Source of the DNA: Xiphophorus maculatus
Taxonomy: Eukaryota; Chordata; Actinopteri; Cyprinodontiformes; Poeciliidae
Length of the DNA: 64,000 nucleotides
Assembly: GCF_002775205.1 (NCBI RefSeq)
Contig: NC_036447.1
Span: forward strand, 29,262,245 to 29,326,244
Direction of reading: 5' to 3'
The position numbers were made by a program, and so were the translations under genes. The notes under the pieces are model-generated. The model was not told the origin of the DNA. It saw nothing but the letters and a program-made list of their open reading frames with translations, and did no database searches. This document shows positions 11,102 to 23,860 of the stretch, piece by piece; position 1 is the first letter of the stretch, and every line of letters begins with the position of its first letter.

Positions 11102-13400
11102 TTTATAGCTAAGCCTGTCGTTCACTGTGAGAATTAATCTTACTTACAGTATTTTGAGAATTAATCTCACGGTGAACAAAATGAGCGTGATAATTTCCAT
11201 TTGGACAACAGTCACTAAATATTGTTGAAAAGTTGGCATTTTGAGAAACAATGCAAACATCTGATATCCAGGACAAAGTAGTTAGCGTGCACTACCTGCC
11301 CCTTTTGCCTGTTTCCAGCTGTCTAAGATGAATGATAATTATTTTTGGAAAGGTAATTTTGGTTAAGGATACTTCATAACCCATTTTATGAAAATATCAT
11401 TTTGTTTATTTTGGGTATTTAAAATGATTTCCAGTTCCAGTGTTAAAGATAAAAAAAACTTTAATTTCTAAAGATCATTAGAAATTAAAGTGGACACATT
11501 TGAATTAATAAGCCATTATTATTCAGGGTTACCCCATTGTATTATGATGCTTGCTCATGCACCTCCAAATTTTTAAACATTTTTTAAACACAAAAACGCG
11601 GTCAGTCGCTTTTAGACTGCCCTAGAATCCCTACCAACAGGGTAAGCAGTTTTTCTGGGGGAAACCAGGTTATAATAACAGTATTATTAGTTGAAAACTG
11701 TCTCCAAATAACAATATTGTTTCTCACAATAATATCTGGGACAGTTTATTGTCCAGCAGACTTTGTTATTGTGACATCCATAGCCATTTTTTGGATCTAT
11801 ATATAAAAAATAAATCATCTGAATGTTGATAAGAACTTGGAAAAAAGTTTCTCAACAATTTCCTCAGACAGTACACCAGCAAATGCTGAAATAAATGGTA
11901 AATGTCCTGTACTTGTGTATTGTTTTATCAAGTCCAGAGGACTCCAAAGCGCTTTGCACTTTGATGAGAATTTCATTTAAGTTTAAAACCAATTTCTTCA
12001 ATGCAATCAGTTGCTGACTCCAGAGTCAAAGTTGCAGTAGAGCTGCAAGCATTTCTGTCTCCGAGTCTCTTTAATCCCCTCAATAAATCCTGAAGTGTTA
12101 TAATTCCCAGGTTTATAGCAACACAAGCTTAGCCTCATCTGGTGTTTAGGGGGAGATATTTTCAACAACACGTTTGTTAAGCTCTACGGGACTTATGCTT
12201 CATTTTGTGGCATTTGTTTGGCCATGTGACAGTGGGGGGGACACGAGACTGTCTGGTCATATTTTCATGGTGTCAAAAGGGTAGGAAAATATATGCAATA
12301 TCAGTAAATATAAGTTATTGGCCATGACAATTAGACCCAAATTTTCATATTGTACATCCCTGATCATTACCTTAGTCCATGTGGGATAAAGCCAGTGCAG
12401 TCTGCAGCTGTGTTTTATCATTAAACAATAACAAAAAAATTTAAATTTTTTTTTAAAAAAAAGTAAAAGTCAGAATTGGGGGGCGGGGGGGTTGGGAGGG
12501 AATCAAAAACAAATACCAAATTGAAAATTTAATGTACTTTATTGTATGCATCTGACTTTCAGCTGTTTAATGTGATAAACTCCAGAACCATTTTGTCTTG
12601 TTTATAATAAAGATGGCATTGAATAAAGAAAAAAGAAAAAAAGGAAAAAGAAAAGTGAAACAATGAGCACAGGTCTGAGCTAAAAAAAATTAAATCTGGT
12701 GAATCTTTTATGAGAACAGAGTTGCACAAATATTCCTTGGAACAGCTTTTCTGCTGCTCCTCCTACTTGTTGTTGCACACTGCCGGCCAGCTGGCTACTT
12801 CTCTTTTAGGAGAGATAAATGTTTCAGTTTAGAGCATATCCAGTTGTAACATGAAACCAAAGGAGCCCCACCCAGCACTCTTATCTGGGTGGTGAACTTC
12901 TGACTCTACAGTGAGCAGCGTTGTCTGTCAGGCGGCTAACTGCTAGCCCTGTCCTTTAATCAGTTGGTTTCAGCTTGTTCTCGAGGGCAGAATGACAAAA
13001 AGGTTTAATATTCTGGGCGATAAGCACAGCAAAAGCAAACCAAAGCTATGTTTCTTGGCCGTTACAATAAATTAGTGAATTTAGTAAAATCAAAACAATA
13101 AATAAATGTTAACATTATTTAAACCCTTCCACTTGATAAAAATAAGAACAACTTTGGCAATGTCATACATTTTTTCGGAGGATGAAACAATATTTTTCTA
13201 AAGTTTGCCATACCATGAGACGTTGATGTAAAACTTGTTGGCATGCTGATTATCTTGGAATATTTTCTACTGGTTTCAGGCTTGTCTTAAGGAAGAAGAT
13301 GATGTTTGACCAGTTTAAGGAAAGTGAAGGTGCAGGAGGTGTTTTGATGTCAAACTGAAACTAAGTTAGGGGAACAAATGCAAACCAACTTGTTAATAAG
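11102..13400. other. Noncoding stretch with scattered repeat tails
   Basis: I see no exon. At 11890-11965 is a short repeat tail ('GGTAAATG...CAAAGCGCTTTGCAC'), a high-copy fish sequence. A G-rich run at 12478-12498 could form a G-quadruplex. The rest is AT-rich and unremarkable. Confidence 0.5.
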
Positions 13401-13409
13401 AGAAGGTTA

Positions 13410-13494
13410 TGACTGTCAAGAGATAAGCATAACTATCTCTTGACAGTCAGAGACAGTTTATCTCTGTCAGACAACTGAGGTTATCTCAGTTGTC
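13410..13494. repeat. Row of hairpins in 85 bases
   Basis: Arms 13410-13425 and 13434-13449 are perfect 16-base inverted repeats. Arms 13470-13479 and 13485-13494 are perfect 10-base inverted repeats. Between them a weaker CAGAGA/TCTCTG stem is present. The three stems follow one another without spacing. Confidence 0.85.
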
Positions 13495-13784
13495 TTTGGA
13501 CAACTCAGAACAAGAACAGCAAATAGAGATGCAAATATTTCAGCGTCTAACGATTCAATTACGATTTTTTGGGTCACAATTCAGAAACAATTTTCAATTC
13601 TGCTTGTTGTTCTGTTTAAATTATGTGACTGACTTAGTTTTCAGCATAAAGCATAACCAATTGAATACACTGCATTTCCATTGATAATAAAAATTGTGTA
13701 AACTGAACTTACAAACAAATTTTCTTGGTGCAAGCGCAACAATTTTAAAAAAAACAACTAGTTTTAGCTAAAAAGGTTTTTGCA

Positions 13785-14085
13785 CTAGGAAGAGGTGGTT
13801 TTACAGAATTTGTGCATTTCGCAAAGCTGAAACTTTTCTCGCATCACCTGCGTCACACGATCAACAGCCGGATGTTGCTGCCGGTGGAACAGACCAACAA
13901 GACGATAGAAAGCGGTAGCAGGATCACGGCACAACATGTTTTTTAATGACTTATTGCAATTCACGTGTGAATTTTTAATTGCATTTCTTAATGGAAACAC
14001 CACAATTGCAAAATTGTGTTTTTCAACATTAGCAGAATATCAACAAAGTTACGTGCAATAGGAACATTTTAGTAGAAACCCAGTG
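13785..14085. mobile_element. MITE, 'GTGTTTCCATTG' family, copy 2 (partial)
   Basis: Shares the CACACGATCAACAGCCGGATGTTGC-type core and the TTTCTTAATGGAAACACC/ATAGGAACATTTTAGTAGAAACCC right part with the copy at 6914. The left end is eroded. Confidence 0.6.
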
Positions 14086-14089
14086 TAAG

Positions 14090-16370
14090 CAAATAGAACA
14101 TTAATTTAAAACAATTCTATTGGGTATCGAAGTCCATCAGTAAGTAGTAACCTAGGGCAATCAGTCATCTGTTTATGAAAGCAACAAAAATGGGACAAAT
14201 ATTGAAGGATGGGACAAAACAGGACAGTGGAACAAGTGATAGCAGGGAGTGTTTATCTGCTCTGTCTGCTCACTGAAACTCACGGAAAGGATTATCCTCT
14301 ATAATAGACTTAAAAGCCACTTTAACAGGCTGCCAGCTGCCTGCAGGTCAAGTCTGAGGATATCCTGCCACGACCAACTCAACACATTCTCCTTGTTGTT
14401 CCACACCAACATTAGTAATTCAAACCTCTCATGTCCTCTTGTGTCCCCTATCCATCTTTAAATAAATGGCCAGTGTAAAGTAGCTTAAATAAAACTAAAA
14501 TGTTCAAAAAGCTTACATTTAAATCGACGTTTAGTTCAAAGCCCAGCGGTTTCTCGGGGCTTTCCGCATGATGAAAAAAGTTTCCGATTAAACTCTAGAT
14601 GAAATAATACATGCTATATTTTAGACCAGAGCTGACTTACCACGTGCCTGCTTGAATTTAGAGAGACGGTAAATAATTCATCGATGCGGAGGGAAATTTG
14701 GGCCACAGAACTAATCTACATAACTTTGAATTGTACATTTTAAGACTGTTTGTGTCACACAGGAGAAACAGAGCCAGGGAAAATCTGCTGAAAACGCCAA
14801 CAGTTCAAAGGTTCAACACTTTCTTCTTCTTTTTTTTCTCTCTTAATTTTCTACAAAATGTATGTAAACATGCAGACACAGCATGTTTCCAAACTCACTG
14901 GCTACATGTGTTATTAAAATCATTTACTTTTTAACTTTACATTTCCATGCTTTTAATAAGAAATACCAACAGTGAACACTGGGGAAGGGGAAGAATGCCA
15001 TGACGACAGAGTTCTGCAGAGATGTTTGGCATCTTTACTTAGAAGAAATAAATCATCAAACTAAAAACAACAAAAAGGTCAAAGGTTTTTCTTTCTTGAT
15101 ATGCATTTATCACATATTCTACTCTCTCCTGTCGGACCCCGTCAAGTTATTCCTTTCATTACTGCGGTGTTTTATAAGCAATTAATCATATGATAAATTA
15201 AAATCAGCTCAATAATTTCCCTTCTGATGGTTAGTATTTTTTGTTTTGTTTTTGTTTACAGAGACATAATGGATTATATTTATATTTTCGATTGTGTGTG
15301 TTCTTTGAATTTGGTTTTATTTATAGATTTTGGTTGTCCTGGTTTATCTGAATGATAAATCTTATTCGCTCTGCAGATTCACTTGTGGAGTACCACAGAG
15401 CTCTGTGCTCAGACCAATTCTCTTTGCTGTGTATATGCTTCCACCTGAAAAAAAATATCAGACAGCACAGGACAAATTTACCCCATTTTCTTATTGATAC
15501 TAAGCTACATCTATCCATAAATACTGATGAGTCCAATCCGTTAGCTGCATGCTATCGCTAAGTGCTGGTCCAGGAGGAGTGAGTGCTGCATGTCAGTGAT
15601 TCCATCCTCATAAAAATGCTCAATTTGAATACTAAAATTATCTTTTTTGTAAAGTGTCCCAAGAAACAGTGTTGGTAGAAATAAAGTGAACTTAAAACTG
15701 ACATGTAGGGTTAAAAGAAAGTTATACTTTATTCCCAAAACATTTTGCTTCTTAAACTGTAAAAATGTGTCTAATTGGTCTCATACATAGACAATTTATC
15801 TATGTAAATTGATACAGAAGGTGTCTGCTATTAAAGATGGAAGTGTAGGATAAAGAAAATACTCCAATTTGAAACAAAACTCACTTTTAGTTTAAGGAAA
15901 AACAAGAATTCACAAGGATGTTTGTGTGCTACAGTTGCAGTGACTGACTGTACTTTAGACTCCTGGTGGTACACCTTGAGGGACGAGGAAATCAAACAGG
16001 AAGAGAGAGAGTAGCATGCGCCTCCGTTCATTAAATCATATTTTAACACCGATTTGCACCCAACAGCAAAGTGAGAGGAAATGATTCTCTAGCATTGCGT
16101 CTGACTTGCTGTGTCCCCAACTGTCAGCGCCACGTCATCTCTGCACCGTCACCCCATGTTTACAACACAGCCCGGATCAGAACCGGGGAGATTCCTCTCT
16201 GTTTGCAAAACATCTTAAAGATACATGCCCCGCACTGAATTATTAACATGTTTCATAGATGTCACAGATTTCACAGATACACAGCAGAGGGTCATTAACA
16301 ACGTCACAGCAGACCGAAATGCTGCTGCAGCTCAAACATCCGGTTTAATATACTAGAGAGACACAACACT
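14090..16370. other. Noncoding AT-rich stretch
   Basis: No exon or intact element is recognised. A GATAAATTAAAATCA/CAATAATTTCCC segment near 15190-15225 resembles the end of a hAT repeat also seen at 27830-27890. Short frames such as 14249-14461 lack protein-like composition. Confidence 0.4.
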
Positions 16371-16492
16371 TCAAAAGCACAAGATCAAACAAAGTATTTT
16401 TAGTCTAGTTTCTACTGTAGACTTAAAAAACAACAAAACTTATGAAAAACTTTTCAGCAAGATATAGGAGCTATAAGATATAGGAGTTTTAA

Positions 16493-17105
16493 AGGCGAAG
16501 TGTGATGTAAAATCGACTTTTTTTTAATCTTTACATCATGTCATAATGTTATTCCCTCCTAAAAAACATACCTGGAGTGTTGCCTTGATTAATGCATGTT
16601 TGAGAAATTATTTAATCTCCCATGGCAACCATTCAGCTGTGCCAGTCGCCAGGGAGCAACTAGCTCCACCGAGAAGCACCTCCAACTTAGAGCTTCAGTA
16701 TCAAAGTTTATGCTGCCTCACAGGGCATGACTCCCCTACTCAGCTCCTTCAGACTAGCCAGCAGCAATTAGCAAACACCTAGAGGAACTGAGCATCTGCT
16801 GAGCTCATTATATCATCTACTTCTCAGTGAAATGCTGGTAAACACATTGTAAAAGGGTTTATAGAAAAGCCATGTTGTGATGACTTTCTGAAGGCAGAGT
16901 TTCAGAAAGAGCAGGAGTTTTTAAGGAGGCAGAGACCCAAGTACAAAGTAAAACTTCTTTTAGGTCATATTTGATATATACAGATATATAGAAATGAAGT
17001 CAATGTGCTATGTGCTATAAAATGATACTATTTTATAGCACATAGTATCATTTTATGTGCTATAAAATGATACTATGCACCTGGAAAACATATAATATTG
17101 TCCCT
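16493..17105. mobile_element. TTAA-target MITE (piggyBac-like), copy A, nested
   Basis: TTAA flanks both sides (16489-16492 and 17106-17109). The inverted ends are AGGCGAAGTGTGATG and AGGGACAATATTATA. Its body (CATGGCAACCATTCAGCTGTG, CAGCTCCTTCAGACTAGCCA, AGAGCAGGAGTTTTTAA) is shared with 22713-23259. TTAA duplication is the hallmark of piggyBac-type insertion. It interrupts another MITE, so it is the younger insertion. Confidence 0.75.
17011..17076. repeat. Forward-inverted-forward repeat triplet
   Basis: A 21-base word (TGTGCTATAAAATGATACTAT) occurs at 17011-17031 and 17056-17076, with an inverted partial copy between. Arms 17011-17022 and 17031-17042 pair perfectly. The unrelated sister copy at 22713 lacks this expansion, so it arose after insertion. 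Confidence 0.8.
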
Positions 17106-17399
17106 TTAAGTCAATAATTTCTTAATTGTTTTTTTTTTTTTTAAGTTCTAGTTCACTGGGAGATTATTTCATTTGCAACATGGTCTAAGTTAAATCTTCT
17201 GCCAATGGAACTAGTACTTTGTCAATATTAAGGAATTATTTACAAGCTCCTTTAGCTTTCTGTAAAGTTTCTTACAAAGTTAGTGTTGTCCTATTTCAAG
17301 TCTACTAAGATATTTGCACTGGAAATCTTAGTGCTGATATTTGCAGTAGAAAATCTTGCCAAGTACTTGGTAAGATTTTGTGCTTTTGCAGTGAACAGA

Positions 17400-20280
17400 G
17401 AAGAACCAAGTGATCCAGAGGGGATTTAAAAAGGCAGAAAAATTTAGAGGAAAAACAGTGAGAAATAAATCTGGTAAGCTGGTGTTACCGAATCCAAAAC
17501 CTGGTAACAATAACAACAAATATCTAATAGCATTACCTACAGCTTAGAACTTATTCCTGTATCCCTCCTCTGTGGCGTTTCTATTTACTGTAGCAGGTGA
17601 TTAACTAAGAGGCTTGATCCCAACCGACTCCAGGAGGAAGAGCCGGTCTTCAGAGTGAGAACCAACTGCAGCCTGACCTTTACTGCAGTAAAGCTGTGCT
17701 GCCCTGAACCAGCTGGATGGTTCTGATCGCTTACACCCTCTGAGGGAGTTTCTGGAGACGGGAGATCCCTGCTGGACCTCCAGAGAGAAAAAAAAGCCCT
17801 TTCATTTGGTTTTTCTTCGCTCTCAGTCTCTCGCCTCCCTCCTCCTCCACCCTCTGAGCTGCCTGTATACAATACTAAAGCCAAGCCAGTTAAATCCCAA
17901 CACAGTCTCTTTCTTTGATGGTTATCAGAGCGGTTCCCTGTTAAATTACACCACTAAAACAGACGGGACTTTGCTTCTGCTGTCTGGGACTAGTTTCCAG
18001 CTCCTCCTCTCCATTTCAGACTCCAATGCTTTGATTTTCCTTCCACAAATGTAAAACTCCCAACTTCTCAGACAAACTGCTTTTGTCCAAATGAAGAATT
18101 CATAAAACGCTCTCTGACCAGAAAACAAACCCCACCAGCAGCAGCAGTCTGGTCTTTCATTTTCAAACTGCTGAGCTTGCACGTGGCGTCAGCGTCTTAG
18201 TTATCGCTAAGCGACCGACACCTCGAAAGCATTTACAGCAAACTCTGGAGACCTAACCGTGTCTTTCTGTTGGCTTCACCTCGTCGCTGTAGCTTCAAAC
18301 CTCAATGTCCCAAAATGTTTTCAATTAATCTTTTTTCTTGCCTCAATATTTTGAGAAGCATTTTTTAATATTTACATTAGAAACAATCGTGGGAATCTGA
18401 CATATCCCATTTCCCAGCCAATCAGGTTTGAGAACAGTTTTCTGATTTTCTACAAGAACAAAATACCGATAGTGTGTTTTATCCAGTAAGATATGGGACA
18501 ATAAGGATTTAGAACTTCATTGCAATATTTTGTGGTGCTTTTATAATATTGAGAGGGATTATGATATTTTATGGTTTTTGTGTCTTTATAGCCATATTTT
18601 ACTGCATAATTTGTGTTTTTAATGTTGTAAAGTGACTTTGGGTGTTTTGAAAGGCACAGACAAATAAAACGCATTATTATTATTATTATTATTATTACTA
18701 TTAATGAAATCCATGCAGTCAGTCATAGGTAGCTGTATGACTGTGACTGCATGGCAGAGGAGTCACAGCTCCACAAACACAAATACTGCTCTTGATAATC
18801 ATTTCCATTTATACTTTAAAAAAAAAAGTATAATTTGAATCACTAGACTGTACACAGTAACTATATTTAGTCATATTTTGAATATTCTGATATTTGTTGA
18901 TGGCCTGTTGAAGAGACCCAAAAATAAAATCGATTCCATAGAGTCTTGCCATTTCTTGTCCTGGGACGTCTGCATTCCTACAGTTGTACAGTACAATCTT
19001 AGTTCACTGCAACTTCAGTGCACACTAGTCAGTGAAGATAAAAGGCTTTAGGAGTGCTGACATCACTCTGAAGCACGAGGAGTGCAATGGTGAGGGGGAA
19101 AATCCAGATTTTCCAAAAACAAAATCTTCAAAAACTAAAAATTCAATTAATCATTAAAACTCGATTTATCACCCAGACCTTCTGCAAGCACACACAACGC
19201 AGGTCAAACAAACTAAAACACGGGTCATTGTTTATTCCTATATAGAAACAGGTGAGATTAATGGAATAAAAATAAATGAGCTAGAATGTTCTTGCCACAG
19301 TGCTCATGAAACCTGACTGAAAAATAATTGAACTTGAGACTAATTTGCACCGCTTCAGGGAGACTTTTCCAAGTTTTTGACATTCCTAAAATCAGTGGTC
19401 TTCAGTTTCCTTGACAACCCAAGATGGATTTCAGTCTAGAACATGAGACTCATACTTTTCTGTCTCCATTGCAAACAATAGTAGTCCACAAACAAAAATG
19501 TAAACAAAGGACAGCAGCTCTGATGATGCAAACAGAACTGCAGCAAAATACAACTTTTCTACATTTAAAAACCAAAACATTTATGCATTTTATTTGGGTT
19601 TTATGTGGTTGACCAACATACAGCAAAGTGAAATGAAAAATAATACATTCTTAATACTTTTTGAAAGACAGCCCAGCTCAGATAGGGAATAGCGCAAACA
19701 CAGAAGTCGGTGTTCTGGTCTGATCAGACCAAATTTGATCATGAAACCAACACTGCACATCCCCAGGACCACAGCACTCCCTCCCCAAAACCTGGCGCTG
19801 GCAGCAATATGCTGTGGGAATGAGCGTAAGAGAGGACAGGGATGTTTCTCAGGGCTAAACATAAGGTTGTCCTGCCACTGTAACCATGGACACGGAGATG
19901 CACCATATTGGCTTCTATGCAAACCATATCCAGTATGTTGAAAACAAACGTGAGCCAATCTGACTGAGCTTTGGGAGCAAAAACAAAACACAAACAAGGC
20001 AAATGAAAAACATTATTTTCCCTCCACTTAACCACAGGATTTCCTCCAGTGTATTATAAGCCTGGCGGCCCACCATACTTTGTTACACCCCCCGCCAGGC
20101 TAAGCGTCACTTGTTTTTATGTTTTAGAAAAATTAATAATTGAGAAAAAAATCTGCTTAATTTTTTTATTTTTTGATAAATCTTTAAGCCGGATTGCAAG
20201 CATCTCTGTTCTGAGCGTTTCACTCACAGAGCAGATTTATTTCTAAAAGGTTCATAGTTTATGCACTTAAAGCTGGAGAG
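17400..20280. other. Noncoding stretch with LINE tail and Tc1 remnant
   Basis: A LINE 3' tail with an ATT microsatellite lies at 18610-18699 ('TGTAAAGTGACTTTGGGTG...TTATTATTA'). At 19570-19990 a decayed Tc1-like element shows SDQTKFD-like and PGAGSNMLW-like peptides on the plus strand. No host exon is seen. The 17585-18182 frames have no domain that I recognise. Confidence 0.5.
19570..19990 (+). mobile_element. Tc1/mariner-like transposase remnant
   Basis: Plus-strand reading near 19712-19830 gives S-D-Q-T-K-F-D and then G-A-G-S-N-M-L-W, which resemble the 'WSDETK' and 'GGGNIMLWG' segments around the second catalytic aspartate of Tc1 transposases. It is frame-shifted and truncated. Flanks carry the GTTTTATGTGGTTGACCAAC-type terminal word seen also at 60350 and 61130. 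Confidence 0.6.
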
Positions 20281-20465
20281 CGGACCAATCACACAGCTGG
20301 TGCCTCTGCGCGTTGCCTCGCGCTCTGCTGCTGCTTTATTAAGTTTACGTCAGCGCGGATCGCGCGCGCCTCCTTTCACTCGAACTGGACACAGGCTGAC
20401 CTGTAAAGATATTTACGTCAACCTCCTGTGAGGAATTATTTTTCTTTGGAGAAATCTGTATCAAG
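20280..20465 (+). promoter_or_regulatory. Promoter-like CpG block with possible noncoding first exon
   Basis: A CCAAT box (ACCAATCAC, about 20284), a half-palindromic CRE (TTACGTCA at about 20346 and again at about 20413) and a CpG-dense segment (GCGCGGATCGCGCGCGCC) are followed by a good splice donor (ATCAAG, then GTAAGAG at 20466). I read this as a plus-strand promoter and a short untranslated exon. No downstream coding exon was found on this strand before TMA16, so the product may be a long noncoding RNA. Strand and function are inferred. Confidence 0.4.
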
Positions 20466-22708
20466 GTAAGAGTTTAAAACAAATATCAAATGCTTTGCCC
20501 ACTTAGTCAGCCCGAGTTACTGCGCGCGGCTGCATGGAGATCTGAAAAACTTGTCCTTCAAACTTGAGCAACAGTTTCTGTGATTCTTATTAAAAACTCA
20601 ACAGACACAAAATCGGAGAACTACTAAAGCCACATTAACAGCATTGAATTAAATCTCCTGTTTGTTGCGCATCTCTGCTCAGTGCAGCAGATTTAACTCA
20701 TCCTGCAGGGCCGGTCCAAAGCTGCATGAGGCCTTGAGCAGATTGTGACTTAGGGGCCCCTCTTGCTGCTAAAATCATCAGCACCTCTAACAGCTTCTGT
20801 GTTAGATTTAGTGAAATCTGGAAGAGGGGGAGTAGTTTAACTGGCCAACGTAAAAAGCAATAAATTATAAGTGCAGTTTACTAATTTGTATTTGTGAACA
20901 AACAGAGCTCAAACTCAGAGCATCAGATTGTTGCAACAAACTAATCTAACTATGAATATTGTTCTTTGAACTTTTACAAAGTAAATTTGCCAGCTCCTTA
21001 TAATCTTAAATTTAAATGTTAACCAATTTAAATAGTTTAATTTATGTATGCTGAAACCATTAAATCAAATTCAGCAGCATTGATCATCTCAATAATTTTC
21101 CCGTAACATATAATTACCCAGTAATATTTTTACTTTTCCTGTCTACTTAACATCTTTAATACAAAAACACGGTGGACCGCCTTGGTGCCCTGACCACCGG
21201 GCTTAGCAAGTTTTCTGGGGGAAACCCTGCAACCGTCTTGTGCTCCTCCATCACTCACATGCCTGATAAATACACTGATGGTTGTCCTGGTAACAAAGTT
21301 AAATGAGAAAGGTTTCAAGGGGTTTACATTAGAGAACGAAATAACCGACTAACGATTAGTTGTCAATAAATGTTTTATTAGATTGAAATTTGTTCCAATT
21401 GATTAATAATGCCCACTTAGACCTTCTCTTGGTGCGGGCCGCCATCCAGCAGAGGGCGCCACTGATCCCCCTTACGTGGAACCAGAAGATACAGAAACAG
21501 AGTGCAGCAAATGTCATGGTTAGACAGTGGAAGAGGGAGGAGACGGGCGGAGGGGAGTGTGTCCCGTCAGACTGTCAGATCCCAAAACCGCACACACAGA
21601 AAAAGCCTGGTAAAAGCGCACGAGGGGTCAGTGTGACCCAGCAGACTGCGCACAGGGTAAAAAGCTTGTGGAGCCGAATGGACTCCATGAGATTTATTAA
21701 CCACGGGAGGATTAATAATGTGAGAAAACCATCATTTTTATTTTAATCAGTATTTAACACAACTCACTGCTTTTTTTTATTTCAGAATATTCTAAAACAT
21801 TTTGCCTTTTATGTTATGGAAAGACCGTCAGCCTTGTTAATACAAGAGAAAACTCAAGTTTTTCAGAAAATGGCCGCTTATCAATTAATCCGTCAATCTA
21901 TCAAATCAATGAACTTTAGATTAACTCATTAATTGGTAACTTGCCTCCCTATTCCCTAGTTTAAAAGCAGCAGAATAAACCTATCAATGACTACATTACG
22001 TAGTGGAAATAAATATTCAGTATCACGAGGCTCCACGTTGCTCCAATTAGGAACTGTTCTCTATTTTAGGGATAAATTTGAAGAAATGCCACGTGAGCGC
22101 CGCCAGCTGACGTCACAATTTATCAACACAGTCTTCAAACGGCAGGAAACCCACTGTCCACATGAGAAAGGGCTTAGGAAAGCCCTGGGGTGGGTAACAC
22201 AGCGCAACTCAGGAGTGTGGGAATGTAAGGCTTTGAGCAAACAAACTCTTGAGATAGCCCTGGTCTCTTACTTCTCAAGGCCTCGCCACAGCTATCAGCC
22301 AGGAAATCTCATGTCATCATCCTCATGCCCCATGTGGACCGAAAATATGCCATTCTTTTCCTGACACCATTGTCCTATCTTCGCACTTTACATTTTCAAA
22401 ATCATCACCGAGCCGCAGCGCTGCGAGTCAGGACAAGGGGGAAAACACGAGGGTGGCTTTCTAGAAAACGTTTCACGTTTCGACCGAGGAGTTCTGCGAC
22501 TCTTTCACGTGAATACATCAGATATATTCTGATGGCGAGTTCTTGTGGACACAAACCGATGAGGTTATTGCTAGCTTGTCTATTTCTTAACAGCAGACTC
22601 GTCTAACAATATCACAAAGCAACCACAGTGTCCCAGTGGGTAACATGAGAGCACCAAATCCAAAAGGTCTTTATCTTTTCATTTGATGCTGTTTGTCATA
22701 GGACGGAT
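20466..22708. other. Noncoding stretch, hAT-like remnants
   Basis: Bases 21325-21930 have CTAACGATTAGTTGTC/CAATTGATTAATAATG at the left and CAATTAATCCGTCAATC at the right, a pattern of decayed hAT repeats. Plus-strand frames at 21390-21746 and 21987-22364 are open, but I recognise no domain or splice structure and do not call them genes. Confidence 0.4.
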
Positions 22709-22712
22709 TTAA

Positions 22713-23259
22713 AGGAGCAATGTTATGGAAAATTTACTTTTTTGTTTTCCATCAAGTTATAATGTTATTCCCTCATCAACAACACACATGGAGTGTTGTT
22801 TTGATTCTTTCATGCAAGTTTGAGAAATCATTTAATCTCCCATGGCAACCATTCAGCTGTGTAAAGCTAAACAGCCACAGTCAATCTATAAGATCAAGCG
22901 CCACCTCAAAGGCAGAGCAGCCCTCCCACATGACTCCCCCACTCAGCTCCTTCAGACTAGCCAGCAGTAATTAGCACATCTGCTGAGCTCATTATAGGAG
23001 CTACTTCTCATTGCAACGCTGGTAAATACGTTATTAAAGGGTTAATAGAGGAGCCATGTTGTGACGACTTCCTAAGGTTTCAGAAAGAGCAGGAGTTTTT
23101 AAAGAGACATAGAAACCAATTTCAAGGTGTTAAATTACAAAGTCACAATTCTTTTAAGTTGTGTTTGATATAGCATTTTTATAACAAGTGAAGGTAACAG
23201 TTACTTGACTGCGTTATAAAATGACACTACATGCCTGGAAAATATATACTACTGCCCCT
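22713..23259. mobile_element. TTAA-target MITE (piggyBac-like), copy B
   Basis: TTAA is present on both sides (22709-22712, 23260-23263). Inverted ends are AGGAGCAATGTTATGG and AGGGGCAGTAGTATATA. The body is closely related to copy A at 16493-17105. Confidence 0.75.
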
Positions 23260-23822
23260 TTAAAGAAACACAAAAACTTCCAATAAATCTGTAGCCATCA
23301 ATCCCTAATCACAAAAAAAAAACATTTGTTCTGAAATATCCATCACAGTAGGATAGAAATCAATTTCTGCACCATAACCAAACCGAGTGATTAATGGGGG
23401 TGTTTGTGTCATGAGTCAAAGAATGATGAAAATACTGTCGGCTCAGGCTAATAAACTTTCTTTCTTTTTCCTTCTTTTTATTTGCATCTATTATTCCTGT
23501 AATCTAGGAATTTAATGAGTTAGCCTTTAAAAAAAAAAAAAAAAACAGCATTTGATCAGCCGATCAGAGTCGATTGGGAGAAAATCGGCTGATTCCCGTC
23601 TCTAACAAATTAGTGCATCCCTAGTACTGATTATCTGAACTGCTACCAACACAGTTCTCTGTATGGAAAGTCGTATCATTGACAAAAACCAAAGTACTTC
23701 TTCATATCAAGCTAAAAATCATCCAAGTCATAATGGATAATTTCTGAAAACGGTGATATAAAACAGGAAATATAAGCTGGTTACACCTCCATCACCTTAA
23801 CTTACTGTTTTCATCTTATGAT

Positions 23823-23860
<38 letters not shown>

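Larger units (their letters stand above)
16373..17395. mobile_element. MITE with ends like CACTGCAAAAGCACAAAATC, interrupted
   Basis: The right part (17106-17395) ends ACTTGGTAAGATTTTGTGCTTTTGCAGTG, like the elements at 57350-57747 and 60440-60797. The left part (to 16492) carries the matching TTTCAGCAAGATATAGGAG. The two halves are separated by a TTAA-target MITE at 16493-17105. The extreme left end is eroded, so the start is approximate. Confidence 0.6.

Noticed and set aside
21987..22364. 125-codon plus-strand frame
   Set aside because: No domain, no flanking splice structure, and repeats on both sides. It remains possible but is unsupported.
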